64,000 bases of DNA from the NCBI GenBank assembly GCA_015956445.1, contig WIUZ02000019.1, forward strand, positions 248,001 to 312,000, in the 5' to 3' direction. This document shows, in pieces, positions 42,738-59,910 of the stretch (the first letter of the stretch is position 1; each line of letters opens with the position of its first letter). The notes below the pieces were generated by a model. That model saw nothing but the letters and a program-made list of their open reading frames with translations. It was not told the origin of the DNA and made no database searches. The position numbers were made by a program, and so were the translations under genes. Source of the DNA: Thelephora terrestris (lineage: Eukaryota; Basidiomycota; Agaricomycetes; Thelephorales; Thelephoraceae).

Positions 42738-45088
42738 ATGTCCTTCAGCGACCCTTCGTTGCCTCCGACACTGCAGTCTACTTTACACCAATTTATAGCC
42801 TCGGACGCGCTTCCATCTGAGCCCACTCATCCATTTTCGAATGCGGAAAAACCATGGTCAACGTTGAACGACATCTTTGCCGCGACCTCTCGCATATCTG
42901 AATCTCTCAACGCGTACCTCTCCTTCACTCTCGAAAACACGAAGCTGACGTCTCTGCTACGCCAACACACCGCAGCGTCGCACTCTTTAAACCTTGTTCG
43001 CACATTTATACTAATTTTTTTCGATGCGCGTCCTCATCGTCGTCAGGCAGAACAAAATGTTCGCGAAACCGTCCAGGCCTTGCGGAAGGAGATCGGAGTC
43101 AGATACAGCGCAGACGTGCCAATGGACCAAGTTGATGTCGTAGACTGGTGCGTCTCACAATTGGAAGAGTGCGGAAAGAAGGCGGGGATGGAAGCGTTCA
43201 AGGAGGCGGAGGATAATGGCAAGATCACGCTCATTCTTGGAGGCAAGGTCCTCGTTGTGGACATCGAGCTTGCCGTGGACCGCAGCGATGAGGAGCGCCC
43301 CAAACTGACCGTAACCACTCTCAAGACCTCATACGCCTCACCCGTCAGCGGGGCAACGACGGAGGGTTCCGCTTCTATGAACTGTTTCCTGATGGATTGC
43401 ATCCGGGAATTTATCGAGGAGGCGCACAAACCACTGGGAGAACAGGACACTAAGAAGGCCGGGAAGTTGATTAGGGAATTTTTTGCGCACATGCAATACT
43501 TGATGAAGTTGGACGGAATGGCGACCCAGGAAGGAGACAGTGGTCTGCGATGGTTCAATAACATTGACGGGCTTGCGCTGACCGCCGAGGGTAGAGCAAA
43601 GTCTGAAGCTCAGACTATCGCCAGGTAGAATTGAATGATGGTCTACCTATCCTCGGCTGACCCTAGCACAGGACACTTTCAGTATCGAAGGCACCCCTGG
43701 ATATCTATTTGCTCAAATCGCAGCCTCTTCCCCTTCCATACTTGTCCTCCCCGTCCCTCCACTTTCTCATATTCCTCTCCCCATTAGCATATCTCGATCT
43801 CTTGCGCAAGCCAACCACTAAGTCAACAACTCCGTCGCACCTCCCCAACTTCGATATACCAATGGAAGTTCTCCGCGCAGGGATATCTTCTCGTCCCCCT
43901 CCTCGCGGCGTCACCACCGTGACTCTGAGGGTACAAGACGTATCGAAACCGCGAAGCGACATGGACGACACGATGATGTCAGACTTTATGGGGCCACTCG
44001 ATATGGATATGGAGTTCGAGCACGACTACCCGCAGGTTCCTACCACAACCGTCCTTTCTGCACCAACGAAGCCGGTGTGGGTGTTGGATTTCACAAGCGA
44101 TGGAAGCCCGAACGGGATTGCGATGGGTCAGTCTCGGATGCGGGAGGTCGAGACGATAATCCATCCATTTGGGCACGGGGGAGTGAGCTCACATTTGGGG
44201 ATCATTGACTCTACGACGATTGCGAGTCCGAGCTGGGTTGATCTTGCGGTGAGTGATTTTTCTGTTTCTTGATTGACTTGGAGAGAATCGACGTGTTGTG
44301 CAGTTGAACCCAGACAGTCCAGTAACACCCGAACGCTATACTTCGGTCTACGTGAGTAATCTGGGGATCATCATCCCTGAATTCGCTGAGGCAGTATCTC
44401 CAGGTTTCTCCTTCAACAGCCCATCCGCGGTTGAACCTGCGTTTGACTTCACCTCCCGAACCTGGGTTCTTCCTGCAACGGGTCCAAGTGAAGAGCATCA
44501 AAGAGACGTGGAGGGTGTTGGAGGTACGTTGTCCGACCCACGTATTAGGCACTGTTCCTTAACGCCTCGACGAAGATCGTCAAGAGGCAATGCTGGCTGA
44601 ATGAGATCCTTCGTGGCCACTCCTGGACGCCAGAAACCTCTTGCTCGTCCTCATCGAAGGAGCCAATGGTCTCCAGCGATGAAGATCAAGCTAGGGAAGC
44701 GGACCTCCAGGCTGTTCTCACAGGTCTGTCCTGGTTGTATCTTGCGCCTTCAGCTGTCCTGATTACAACCATAGGATCCTATCAACCAACACAAATCCCC
44801 GTTAACGTTTACTTCCCATCTGAAAGCGCCTCGAACTCGGAGTCACTTTTTGAGCCAGCAGCGGCCAACTCACCCTGCATAAAGATGACTATCCCTGAGC
44901 GACCTCCCATATCCGGTTTAGTCGAAATCTCGGTAAGGATGGATCTGGCGAAACGGAAGGGGGTTTCCGTCGACGTCAGCGGTGCGTTGTCTGCTGACCT
45001 GAATATGGATGTGTTGGAAGAGGTCTGTCGACGTGGAGGAACTCTAAGCTTGCCAGGGAGGATCTGGAATGGAACCCGGCAGTCGTAA
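42738..45088 (+). CDS. MED1: Mediator complex subunit 1
   Basis: Med1 is a middle-module Mediator subunit that relays activator signals to RNA polymerase II. Exons are 42738-43624, 43672-44248, 44304 to about 44500, and about 44578-45088; the last intron is the least certain because several phase-compatible donors exist. Family features are the N-terminal helix SRISESLNAYLSFTLENTKL, RQAEQNVRETVQALRKEIGV, the core KITLILGGKVLVVDIELAVD with LTVTTLKTSYASPV, and AHMQYLMKLDGMATQEGDSG. Later come APLDIYLLKSQPLPLPYLSS and VWVLDFTSDGSPNG, ending in FPSESAS and SPCIKMTIPERPPISG. The order and spacing match fungal Med1. The ATG at 42738 is preceded by an in-frame TTG only. The assignment rests mainly on the LGGKVLVVDIEL region and overall architecture. 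Confidence 0.8.
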
Positions 45089-45476
45089 CGTCCTCATTCT
45101 GCCGACAGCTTAGCGTACGAAAAGTTCTCTAAAGCGGTGTTTTCATATTACAATCGTCACCGTCACCACGAAAGGCGCACACGTGTCATTCGTTAGGGTG
45201 TTCACGTATCTTCGCCACCTGTCCCTTAAAACAGCTACACGTGTCTCTCTTAGAGGCAGTTGAATGTGTTGGCCGCAGCACTCCGGCAATGACCGAGGAG
45301 GGCGGCGGTGAGTCAGGCCGACAAGCGGCGTGCTTTAAAACTCCGCCCGCCGGACGGGACGAGACAGCGTTCAGCCAGCAAACTTCGACTACCTCCAACC
45401 TCCATCAAGCTCACTGCCTTCGACTCAACCCATTCCTCCCTTTCTTTCCATTTCACGTTAACGTCCCACTCCAACC
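45089..45476. other. MED1-ARF1 intergenic region
   Basis: It contains the ARF1 promoter with a pyrimidine-rich stretch ending in the leader CCACTCCAACC before the ATG. No TATA box is obvious. Confidence 0.4.
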
Positions 45477-46330
<854 letters not shown>

Positions 46331-46851
46331 TGGGTATTGTGTGTTGGATTCCCTCATCACGAAACAAGTCACTAGATGTTTCACGATTCCTTTGCCTTCT
46401 CACTTCACGACGCCGACATACACAAAACTTTCCCGTCCCCGCCTCCCCTCGTGTTCTCTCTTCAGTCTTACACTATACTTGTGAATTCCCTCTTCACGGA
46501 CGGATGTTTCAACGTATCTATGCCATCTGGTACGAATGATTCTGATACAGCGCGTCCTGAATTGTAATGGCCATCATCGAATCTGACGTGTGACTTGCGA
46601 GAACGATATGAGAAACGGCACACGCGCAAGACTCCCCAGATTAAATGCCCAGTTCACACGTGTCGTGCACTTCAATCTGTTGCAATTCTAAGTGGGATCT
46701 CCAATTCATACATGATCATGGCACAAGAATTTCTGACAGGCGACACTCGTCTTACGAGTAAGGGTTGCAATGGGACAGACTAACGCGAGTCGATCTGCCC
46801 CCAATCTTATCGCTCTCTCATCACAGCGCTCCTCCAACTTCCGATCCGACC
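46331..46851. other. ARF1-BNA6 intergenic region
   Basis: ARF1 3' region and BNA6 promoter; nothing else is seen. Confidence 0.4.
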
Positions 46852-48071
<1,220 letters not shown>

Positions 48072-48559
48072 TGCTAGCAATAAACTAATACATCTATCAT
48101 GCGTGATTCAAAGTGCAGTCCTGGGGTTTGCGCGCCCCGGAAAAGAAAAGAATTGGGGATTTGGTGCGGGGATTGAAGCTGATCCGAGAAGAGTCTGGGT
48201 TTCCTCCTGGTACCGGTTCAGCCAACAAGCAACTACTTCAAATAACTGACTGTCGTACGGCGTAGGTTTGACGATACTTCGCGCCTTGAGGAGAGGAGCA
48301 GGGTTTACGAGCACGCAGCGCTCGAGTGTCAGCACTCTAGCATTATTCCTGAAATCCAGATATGCAAATTTCCGGGTGAAGCTCCTCAAAAAAAACACAA
48401 CGAAGGAGAAACTAAACGGTTAGCGTTAAAGTGGTACGTGAGTTGGTTGACGACATGAAGGAAGTGAGTATAGTAACTAAGTTGGAGGGGTGGGGTAAAG
48501 TGAATGGAACGGAAGGGTAACGACCGATTCTACGGAAGAGAGGACGGCAGTGGGAGTAT
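48072..48559. other. Convergent intergenic region, BNA6 and beta-tubulin
   Basis: A shared 3' region with short A/T-rich stretches. No gene is supported. Confidence 0.4.
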
Positions 48560-50301
<1,742 letters not shown>

Positions 50302-51152
50302 TCTAGAAGATCGGGAGAGTGAGAAACGGGTGTTCAAGAAGGAGTTAGAGAAAAAGAAAGACGGCGACGTGGTAAATGCGCCTAGACGCCGCTGGTCGTT
50401 TTAGATTGGGAGAGAGGGTAGAGACGCGTCAGATGGAGATTTTTAAAAACATACCTCGAAGGTTTTGTTTAAACAAAGGATGAAGGGTCGTAAAAGAAGA
50501 TGGGAGGAGGAAGGAGAAGGCAATGGACGGAACGAACAAGGATTGCACGAGTGACCAGAAAACTCGTTGTCCGTCGGCCATCCCCGATGGATTTTATTCT
50601 CCGCTGATCGCTGAGTGGCACGCGCTTCCAAGCGGAGAGTGAACATCACCACGCACTTAACACGAGTAATATCGGCAGTGGAGGGTGTTGGCTGAAGACG
50701 TACAACTTGTACAATGTGAGCTTTTAACGAAGACATCAAGGGGACAAGCTCATCATCCGCGGTTGTTATGAAACTCTAACAGTTTTTGACGCCAACAGTT
50801 CGCAAAATAGCACACGCTCAGCTTTCGGAAGGCTTTCCGTTTCTGTACGCCTTGCAACACCCGTGGGGCAGGCGGTGCGTCCGAACAGTCGGATTTACCG
50901 TATAAGCTCGCCTAACTCTCAAAATCTCACGAGCTGCATTGCCCGAGCAAGAATCACGATTCACAAAGCAAGCGAATGCAAATGTAATTTATTTGGGGAA
51001 AAACGGAGTACGTCATGAACCCGTCACAGTGATAGGGAGGAGGATACAAATTTCAATGTCCGTAAATCGAAGCGTTATGGGGATGTGTAGAATATTCGAC
51101 GTAACCCAGAGTTTGGCGTGTATCATTATAATCCATACCCAAGCAAAAGAGT
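50302..51152. other. Beta-tubulin promoter region
   Basis: About 0.85 kb upstream of beta-tubulin that also holds the 3' region of the minus-strand GPI protein gene's downstream side. Open frames here lack motifs. Confidence 0.4.
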
Positions 51153-51792
51153 CTAAGCGAGCAAAGCACCGACGATGGCGAGGCCGGCAACGAAACCGGT
51201 CTGGACGGTAAGGCCAACGGCACCATTCTTGCCGGTCGATGTGGAACCGGGTGAGGTACCGCTGAGAAACAGAGTCAGCTTGGTGAGAAACGTGTTCGGA
51301 ACGCAAAACTCACGTAGAAGTGCCGGAATATGACACGGAGGAAGAGAAGGCAGTGGTGGTGCCGTTGATGGCGAACTGAGGGGACTGGGCGAGGATCGCG
51401 GTTCCATTCGAACTGATTTGGACAACATTGACTTGGAAGCCGTTGCCAGTGGGCCAGCCGGAGGAAGGGGCGGTCACCATGGTGGAACCAGCGGCCGTGG
51501 AGACATTGTTTTTGAGAATGATGCTGATACTGGGGCTTACTGCCTATTGTGCGCGAATAGTGCGGACAGTGAGTAAGCGTTATCTCTACCTTGCAAGGAT
51601 GCGATAAATACTAACCATGTTAGCCAGCTGGAGTGAGAAGCTGTCAGGATCCGTTGGAACAGAAGTCCAAGCGATACCCTGGGCATCGTTGTTTGCACTC
51701 CAGACGGTTGTTGAGGAAGGCTCGATGATTGTTGCAGCCCAGGCGTTGACGGAAAGGAGGAGGATTGCGGAGAAGACAGAGAAGGCACGCAT
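51153..51792 (-). CDS. Small secreted GPI-anchored Ser/Thr-rich protein (Kre9/Knh1-N-like)
   Basis: Exons on the minus strand are 51792-51616, 51543-51314 and 51261-51153, giving 171 residues. Residues 1-19 are a signal peptide (MRAFSVFSAILLLSVNAWA). The domain that follows (TTVWSANNDAQGIAWTSVP, SFSLQLANM, then GFQVNVVQISSNGTAILAQS) matches the beta-sandwich of the Ser-Thr-rich GPI-anchored family (PF10342 type), in which a WxxGxxxxIxW pattern is typical; here it is degenerate. A Ser/Thr/Gly stalk leads to a GPI signal: small residues (GKNGAVG) and a hydrophobic end (GFVAGLAIVGALLA). The location is the plasma membrane or cell wall. The exact role is unknown; Kre9 relatives take part in beta-1,6-glucan assembly. 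Confidence 0.82.
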
Positions 51793-52230
51793 TTTGTAGG
51801 CTGGAAGAGAGGGAAAGAGAAAAGGGGGAATGGGGGCAAGGTGTGCACAAGGTTCGGCTTTTCAAGGGGATCAACAAGCACTATAGACGCCCACGCAGGG
51901 CTAGGCTCAGCCCGAGCCTTGGCCAAAAACCGGCTGGGCAGGCAACACAAACCTCCCGGACACCGCCCAACGGCCTTCCGACCCGTTGGGCGGCCACACC
52001 GCTTTTAGTAAGTTTACACTGGAATGGTTAGGGGCCTCTATTTTTACGACGGCGCTGAAGAAGAGCTGTCGGGTGCTTTTCGCATTTCCTTGAGCCTCGC
52101 CCCTCAAGCACACCAAGGGCAGCAGTGCCAGTGAAATAAGAGTCACGAAACAGGAGTGGCGGCAGCCGGAAAAGTGATCCGAAAACAGAACACAGCTCGA
52201 TCTTAATACTCGCGACCTTCGCTGCTGTCC
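51793..52230. promoter_or_regulatory. Divergent promoter region, GPI protein and CFT2
   Basis: 438 bases between two divergent starts. Role inferred from layout; no specific site is identified. Confidence 0.35.
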
Positions 52231-55200
52231 ATGATCACCTTCACGCCGCTTTCAGGCTCGGCGCATTCTCAAAACACTTCCCCTCTCGCTTATCTCTTAC
52301 AGGTCGATGATGTGCGCATCCTCCTAGACTGCGGTTCACCGGACTGGCGGCCAGAATCCTCCTTTTCAGCGGAAAGCTACGACAAGTATTGTCAAACCAT
52401 CAAACAGTGCGTCCCACATCCCTTGCTGTGTCCCGTGTTCGGGTTGAACTGTTCCTCCAATTCAAAGGATCGCGCCCACGATTGACCTTGTTCTCCTTTC
52501 GCACGGAGATCTTCCACATGCTGGTCTATTTCCGTACGCGTTCTGTCGATGGGATCTCAGGGCCCCATGCTACAGCACCATTCCCGTCCAAGCTACGGCG
52601 CGTATTGCGGTCACAGAGGACGTTGAAGGGCTGAGAGACGAACAAGAAATGGACGACAGCGACATGGGAGGGGACGTGAATGATCCGTCTTCCTCGGATA
52701 CCGAAACGAATCAGCCCGCCAACCCGGATGGTGAGCCGATGGACACTGAGGAGGAGACAAAACCATACGTCAGGGAACCGAAGCGGAGATTCGTCGCTAC
52801 GATACACGAAGTCAACGAAGCATTCGATTCCGTAAACACGCTAAGATACTCACAGCCAACCCACCTTCAGGGTGCGTTCCCGTTTCCCTACCCCGCCGGA
52901 CTTACCGCTCACCGGTAACGCAGGGAAATGTCAAGGTCTCACCATCACACCCTTCAGCGCTGGTCACTCCCTTGGTGGCGCGATCTGGAAAATCCGCTCT
53001 CCGTCCGCTGGAACTATAGTCTATGCCGTGAACCTAAACCACATGAAAGAACGTCATCTTGACGGAACCATTCTCTTGCGGCCCGGTGGTGGTTCTGGCG
53101 TTTTTGAACCTCTGGTCCGACCCGATCTGTTAATCACCGATGCTGAGAGGGCCTCATCGATTAGCAGCCGACGGAAAGATAGGGATGCCGCTCTCTTAGG
53201 TGCGCAACTGCTCAATAAATACAGAGAGGTCGATATCATACCCCAGCTTTAGATTGCGTAACCGCCACACTCTCTTCTCGTCACTCCCTCCTCCTCCCAT
53301 GTGACTCCAGCACTAGAGTCCTCGAGCTACTCGTCCTTCTTGACCAACACTGGAACTATTCTCGTCTGAAGTACCCCATTTGTCTGCTCTCACGAACGGG
53401 GGAAGAGATGCTGACCTTTGTTCGGAGTATGATGGAATGGTTAGGCGGGACGGTGAACAAGGAAGACGTGGGCATGGATGGATCCAAACCACCTGGGAAG
53501 GGCGGAAAACGGAAAAGGGACGACCACGATGACGAAGCCATTGGCGCGTTCGCTCTTAGATTCAGACACTTGGAGTTCTATACCAGCCCGGCCGCTCTTC
53601 TTGCAAAGCACTCTTCCAAGGACGCGAAGCTCATCCTCGCGGTCCCCGCCTCTCTTTCTCATGGACCCTCGAGAGCGCTTTTCGCGGATTTCGCTTCCAT
53701 CCCTGGGAATGTAGTCTTGTTGACCCAACGAGGCCCGGAGGGGAGCCTCGGGAGGGTCCTCTTTGACAAATGGAACGACTCTCAACGAGCCGATGACAAG
53801 TGGGACAAGGGAAAGATTGGTAGTAACATAATGCTGGATGGCAATATGCTTCTTCGGGTAGGCACTTTCCAAATGCTGGAAAATCGAGTACTGTTAACGA
53901 GCGATATTTTGGCCCGCAGATGTATGCTAAAGTCCCACTTCAAGGCGCAGAGCTCGAAGAATTCCTTCAGAAAGAACGGCAGGAGAAGGAGAAGGAGGCC
54001 GCTCACAAGGCCGTACAAGAACGGAAGGAGAGGATGCTCGAGGCCGACGAGGACGATGACGATGATTCCGATATCGAGGACGACAGTGATGAGGAGAACG
54101 AGGTCGAGATGCAGCTTGCTGGAGACATGGATGTAGACGAAGACGAAAAACCGGACAACCGGCTCACGCGGAAAAAGAAATCGTCAGGAGCCGGGGGTGC
54201 TGGGGGTTTAGGGGCCTCGGATGAATGGGATGCGGCTGGAGAGGACGGGGCCCTCTCGAAACACCTCTCTTTCGACATCTATCTCAAAGGGAATGTCTCG
54301 AAGGCCACATCCTTCTTCAAGTCTGCTGACGGACAAACGACCCAGAGGTTCAGGATGTTCCCGTATATCGAGAAGAAGAGGAGAGTGGATGAGTATGGAG
54401 AGACTATCGACGTCGCGTTGTGGTTGAGGAGGGACAAGGTGTTCCAACATGAAGGACGAGATGAGGAGAAGGAGAAAAAGAGAGTCCTAGATGAGGACGC
54501 AAGAGTGCGATCCGTTCATGTTCTTTACCACGTTTTTTTGCGCTGACCTGGCTCTATTTCCAGAACACCCCGAGAGAGCCTCCTTCCAAGTTCGTGACCT
54601 CTACTGTGGAGGTACAACTGGCGTGTAGGCTCTTGTTCGTGGACCTCGAGGGTCTGAACGATGGTCGGGCGGTGAAGACGATCGTTCCCCAGATCCACCC
54701 CCGTAAAATGGTGAGAAATCAGGCTCCCGGAACTACGACGGCACCCCTGACCTCTTGTAGATCATCGTCCATGCCTCCCCAGACGCCACGAACGCACTTA
54801 TTCAGAGCTGTGGAGACATTAGGACCATGACGAAGGATATTTACGCACCCCTCCAGGACGACACCATACAGATCGGTCAACAGACAAACACGTTCTCCAT
54901 TTCGTTGAGCGACGAGGTGCTGGCGTCGATCAAGATGTCAAGGGTCAGCATTTCCTCCGTATCGTCGCTGGTAACCTTAACGGCTAATCGCTTCTTTTTA
55001 TTTCTCCGCTAGTTTGAGGATAATGAAGTTGGGTTTATCACCGGTCGGGTGACGAACCTCGCGACGTCCGTCGTCCCCGTTCTCGAACCGTATACACCCT
55101 CTCCCCAAACGGCGACACCGACGCAGGAGGCGCCTATCCTCCCCACCGCCCGGCGAGTTCTGGGCGCTCGACCTCCCGTGGATTTACCGAAATCGATGAT

Positions 55201-55477
55201 GATCGGAGACCTCAAACTGACCGCCCTCAAAGCCAAGTTATCCGCCGTCGGCGTCCAAGCGGAACTCGTCGGAGAGGGTGTGCTTATCTGTGGGGCGATG
55301 GAGAATCCAGGGAGGAGGGTCGGTGGTGGCGTCAACGCTATGCAGAGTGATTTGGGGAAGAACGTCGCGGTGAGGAAGACGGCGAGGGGGAAAGTTGAGA
55401 TTGAGGGGAATGCGTCGGATGTGTATTATGTTGTGAGGAGGGAGGTGTATAATATGTATGCGGTCGTGGCCGCTTAA
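52231..55477 (+). CDS. CFT2: Cleavage and polyadenylation factor subunit CFT2/CPSF100
   Basis: Cft2 is the inactive metallo-beta-lactamase/beta-CASP partner of the nuclease Ysh1 in pre-mRNA 3'-end processing. Exons are 52231-52406, 52468-52871, 52924-53199, 53253-53857, 53920-54504, 54564-54710, 54761-54943 and 55013-55477, giving 946 residues. Family pieces are MITFTPLSGSAHSQNTSPLA, ILLDCGSPDW, VLLSHGDLPHAGLFPYAFCR, CQGLTITPFSAGHSLGGAIW, VYAVNLNHMKERHLDG, TRVLELLVLLDQHWNYS and VVLLTQRGPEGSL. Near the end are GFITGRVTNLATSVVPVLEP and GVLICGAMENPGRRVGGGVN. The HxHxDH zinc motif of the active subunit is replaced by SHGDLPH, as expected for Cft2. Acidic insertions at about residues 145-185 and 545-600 look disordered. 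Phases agree throughout. Confidence 0.93.
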
Positions 55478-56157
55478 TCTTCGTGGTGCTTAGTAGTTGA
55501 GTCTCTAATACGCCTATCTCGCTCATTTCATCCCCACGACCGTAAGGAAGGGGGTCTTGATGCATGATACATGATGTGTATCGATGTTTTGTTCTTCCCG
55601 CTCTGGCTCGAGGACCCGAATCCCCTGTAAATTTAGAGTCGATTTTGCCCATGTTTGTGATTCGTTGCGTAGTTGTTGCGGCTATTGCGCCGATGCATCT
55701 TCAGGAGTTTCTGTTCCCCTCTCACTTCGTCCGCCGCGGACGACCTTTGACTCCTAGCTAGCTCTATATGACAGGAAAGGCTAGGATGTGAGGGACAAGT
55801 TTGGTGCAAATTTAAGACAGGATGCGCTAATTGAAGGACATGAAGTGGGAGCAACAATGGTGAATGTTAGGACCTCATAAAACGAGGCGGTAAGGTCCAA
55901 AAGTGAGCTCGTGGGCCATGCCGCTTGTCGGCGCTCCTACTTATCCGGTTGCGCCGGCCCACTCGCCGCGGAAAGTACATGTAAAATTGAACTCGTACGC
56001 TGAGGATTTTTATACGTGCACAAGGCGTACGAGCATGCAAGTTCAGCGGAGCCCACAAGCGAATCGCAAGCGGCGCCGCAAAGCGACTCGTGGAGCCGCG
56101 ATGCGGCGGCGGTTTGCGTTGCTGAACCCGCGACCGCGACGAGGAAACGTCGACGAC

Positions 56158-56205
56158 TTCAATCTCTGTCTCCTTCAATCTCTGTCTCCTTCAATCTCTG
56201 TCTCT
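56158..56205 (+). repeat. Tandem repeat, 16-bp unit x3
   Basis: TTCAATCTCTGTCTCC occurs three times in a row, the last copy ending in CTCT. It is followed by more CTGT-type sequence. Confidence 0.9.
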
Positions 56206-59200
56206 GTGTTCTACGACATGTCTGCGGTGCATGCTCTGCGTGAGCCTGGGGCGAGAAAAGAAGCATTTAATTGTGTTGGATTGTGGACTGGGCCAGGATC
56301 GCCGAAGGAGCGAGGGCCCGAGTTCCTCACTACTACCCAGGCGGATCCGGTGGTGAGCGCCAAACAAAAGTGAAGGGGGATACTCCCCGAGCCACCCCGT
56401 GCTCTCAATTGCAGCGATAAATAGCACAGCTGTGGGTTGCAAGAAGGTGTGGACCGGTGTATTTGTCTTTTTTAGATCTCCCTCCCATATCTCCAGCAGA
56501 ATCCCCTACTGGCCGCCGTCAACAGCTTTCTTATCTCGGGTACGAGTCTGAGCAGGTGGGCCTTGCTCCCCAGCAAAAAACCCTGTGAGGCTACTTTAGA
56601 ATGGCCCACGCGGGTTCACGGGCAGTAGGCGATGTCGCTACGCAGCCTCACGGTAGTGTGTGATAATGCCAAAGGTGCAGATGCAGGGTAAGTTACGATG
56701 GGTATTACAACGCAGAGTCCACAAGGTCTGACATCTCGGAGACTTTTCCAGGCCCTCACCGCGTAATTGTAACGCCTCTATGAGGCAAACTCGTTCCGTG
56801 GCCACCTCAATCGTGACTGGGATATCGTTGACGCGATCCACAAAACCTGCCGCAGTTTGCTTCCGAATGTAGGGGACTGGACGCCTTAGCTGCCGACGGT
56901 CAATTCCGAGGAATACGCCGATGGCATGTATGAGCACGTTCTGTCTGGCCGACGTCTCACTCGTATCCACCACCGCTAACTCGGCAGCACCCTCATATAG
57001 CCACCTCTTCGCCGCGGCCTATTAGGGTTGAGCGTGAATTGCGATACCAGAAGAACTTGACAACTAGCACGTCAAACCGAGAAGTCTGGCACTTGACCTC
57101 GTGGCCATGGAGTCTATCCCGTATTACTTGGTGTCGTGGAGTCTATGTGAACCAACAGTTACCTGCTTCGCCAGAAAAGAATCAAGAAGGTAAGCACGAG
57201 TATAAACCAGTGCGGCATACTTACAGCCGTTTGCAATTTGGCGGCCCGTTTTTCAAGGGTTTTAGTTTACGTGGGGGCTCACCGCTGGGACGCACGAAAA
57301 GTCGCTGCTGCGGGAAGCCCTACTACGCAGTAGCAATACACGTAGCTTGTGCCCCGCTCTGTTTTGGCCTATGGACACCGCGTTTCCTGAGGCCAAGTTA
57401 CTGTCGACACACCACTATTCCTCGTAAGCGGCAAATGGCCGTAATGCGTTGAGTGTACACACACGGTACTCGAGCCGGGGACCACAAGGTTGGTCGATGT
57501 GCACCCATCTACGGTACTGCGCGCGGTCGAGAAAACGCTGAAATGGTGTTACCAAGGCGATTCGGTCCGAGTTCTGGGACGAGGAGGAGGGATAGACGCC
57601 GTTTATTGCGTGGTAGGCTGAACAGAGAGTGGCGTTTATCGGCGCTCAATACAGACCCGCCCATCTGCATCATTCGTGGGCGTTCTGCCTTATTGTCAGG
57701 GTCACAGGCTCCACATGCAAACTGGAAATCCCGTGTGCGCTTTTGAAAAAAACGAGCTATCGTATCAGAAAAGGCTGTCATCGTACTTGCTGCGCTGAAC
57801 CTGGAAGATTCAACGGCAAACTTTGATGAGGGAGACCTCGTCAGGTCTTATCGAATAAGGGACCAACCCTGGGGCCTGAGTTCTGGACCTTCTCGTCGAA
57901 CTCGACCAGAAGGCATTCCAGCTTCGGAATGGGGGCAACCTAAGAAACCTAGATCTGGGGTGGCTGCCGGGATAATTGGTTTCCGATGATGACGATACTT
58001 ATTGGAACTAACGAACCAAAAGGGGGCTAGGGCTAAGTTCCAATCATGTCCGTGTAAGTAAGGCCACTTACATACCTGAATGGAGTCGGACTTTCGATGA
58101 CAGGCTAACTTCAATGATAACCCAGCGTGTGCCAGCGGAATGGAATTTCTCTGCAGAACAATCAATACATTGCACCATTGTGGCTCCGACTCGTGTTCCC
58201 AGACCCGGGGAACTGAGTGCGCACCGCACCTCGCGTGGTACGTTGCATGACGAAACTCTCTTTCTATTCCATTGGTCTCTCGGCTTGACAAGTGGTGCGA
58301 TTGTACCTGGAGATCATCGAGAACTTCCAAACGCAGAATGTAGACCCAATGTGGCAGCACCGTTACCCGCGAACTTGGAGCCATGCGAAACGGTCCCCAA
58401 CCTCCACATCCCTGGGCCCGCGAGCCTATGCGAGGCGAAATGTGTGCGTCGATCAAGATTCGCGGCGTCTCACGATGACACACTACGCGCCACAAAAACG
58501 TGGCGTAAGGCTAGTGACCACGTAAATCGACTCTGTGAGACTCTGTGGCCAGGCTAATCGCCCTTTGCGTACCCATCGATTAAGATGTTCCAAACCGGGT
58601 TCGTTAGAGGCACACTTTGAGTGTGTAATCTGTCCCTCGAGGCTAACCTCAGATCCTACAGGCAGCGCACTGCGGCCATTTGTTCAGCTGAGGGCAAGCA
58701 AATCTATGCGGCTCAGATTTGTTATTGATTCTGGGGTCGTCCAAGTGAAATACCGGTGAATGATCTTAATCGCTTTGACACCCCGTACTTCAGTGAGCTC
58801 TGTCGAAGTTCCCCTCGTCCTTTGTCCCGAGCAGGCGTTCTCCAGGACTACTCCGTCCTACGGATGGATTCAGCGTTGAGGACTGACCACTGGGGAATTC
58901 CCGGGGATCCATCGTGCATCCGACTTAATCTGGGATTCCTTGAACCCCACTGACGCACATTATCGATCAATCAGTGAGCCTATGATTGGGCAAAATCGCA
59001 TCCTTGACTATTGTGACAGTGGAACATAGTCTCTCTGAAATGGCGGACGGCGTTACTGTATTTCCTTTGATGAAAACCTCACTTGGGAGGAACCCACCAC
59101 CAGATTGATCCAATCAGCCCATGCACGATATTGTACAGCCATCGTTACGAACTTGCCATAGTCTTAAGTTATTTCCTGGCCTTTACGCGTTACGGGTTAG

Positions 59201-59708
59201 TCGCTGTACACGGGGTTCCGCGCACCTGCACATATTTTTGGGGCAGTTACCTAACTGTCTAAAATACCAGGCGCCGGGGTTCATGAATCCATGCTCCTAC
59301 CACCAAGTTTGTGGGGAGATAGAGGGGTTTGAGCGTCGAACCTCTTTTACCAGTTTTCCCGTATTTGAAGCTGCCGAAGGAGGTTTTGCTGGAATCATAA
59401 TAATGTATCACTGTTCAAGCTCAAGACCCATCGGGGACACTCGACACTGCATTGGTTCGGGCCAGGCGAGCAGGTGGTGGAGGCCACAACATATACTAGA
59501 TCCCTAAGTATATCCTAACAGCGTTAGCGATCAAGAAACTCTGTTGAGAACGGTGTATAACACTTGCGGTTAGAATGGTGTTGGCAATCGTTAAGATCAT
59601 AATGATTGACGTTAGGAACGGGCCACCTCGCGCACGCTGGTTACTAGTAACAAACAGTTATGATCGTCGGCAAACCGTCGGGGAATTCCTCATGGGGCAC
59701 TAGTTTTG

Positions 59709-59730
59709 AGATACGGTGTACACCGTATCT
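59709..59730. repeat. Perfect 22-bp palindrome upstream of the pseudokinase gene
   Basis: The half-site AGATACGGTGT is followed directly by its exact reverse complement. It lies about 210 bases before the start codon at 59940. Such uninterrupted dyads often bind a dimeric regulator, but no regulator is identified here. Confidence 0.7.
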
Positions 59731-59903
59731 TGATCTGCACGGACGCTCGCTCACCAAATTACCGACAGTGAGATATCGATTGGCAGGGTTAATGCTCAAC
59801 ATTGCGCATTTGTTCTATCCGATCACGGCCTGGGCATATTATCAATTCCATTCCTTGTGATTTTTCGTCACAAATAGCGCCTGTCGGTAGGTGGGGGGAA
59901 TGA

Positions 59904-59910
59904 TATAAAG
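59904..59910 (+). promoter_or_regulatory. TATA box of the pseudokinase gene
   Basis: TATAAAG lies only 36 bases before the ATG at 59940, implying a very short leader or a start codon further downstream. Confidence 0.45.

Noticed and set aside
42635-42820. ORF over the MED1 start region
   Set aside because: It is the alternative frame across the MED1 start codon.
55903-56373. 156-codon plus-strand ORF containing the 16-bp tandem repeat
   Set aside because: An Arg/Ser-rich frame kept open by the repeat, with no domain, and several frames open at once.
58292-58525. Plus-strand frame that looks locally protein-like
   Set aside because: I could not extend it by splicing or match it to any family; left as unassigned.
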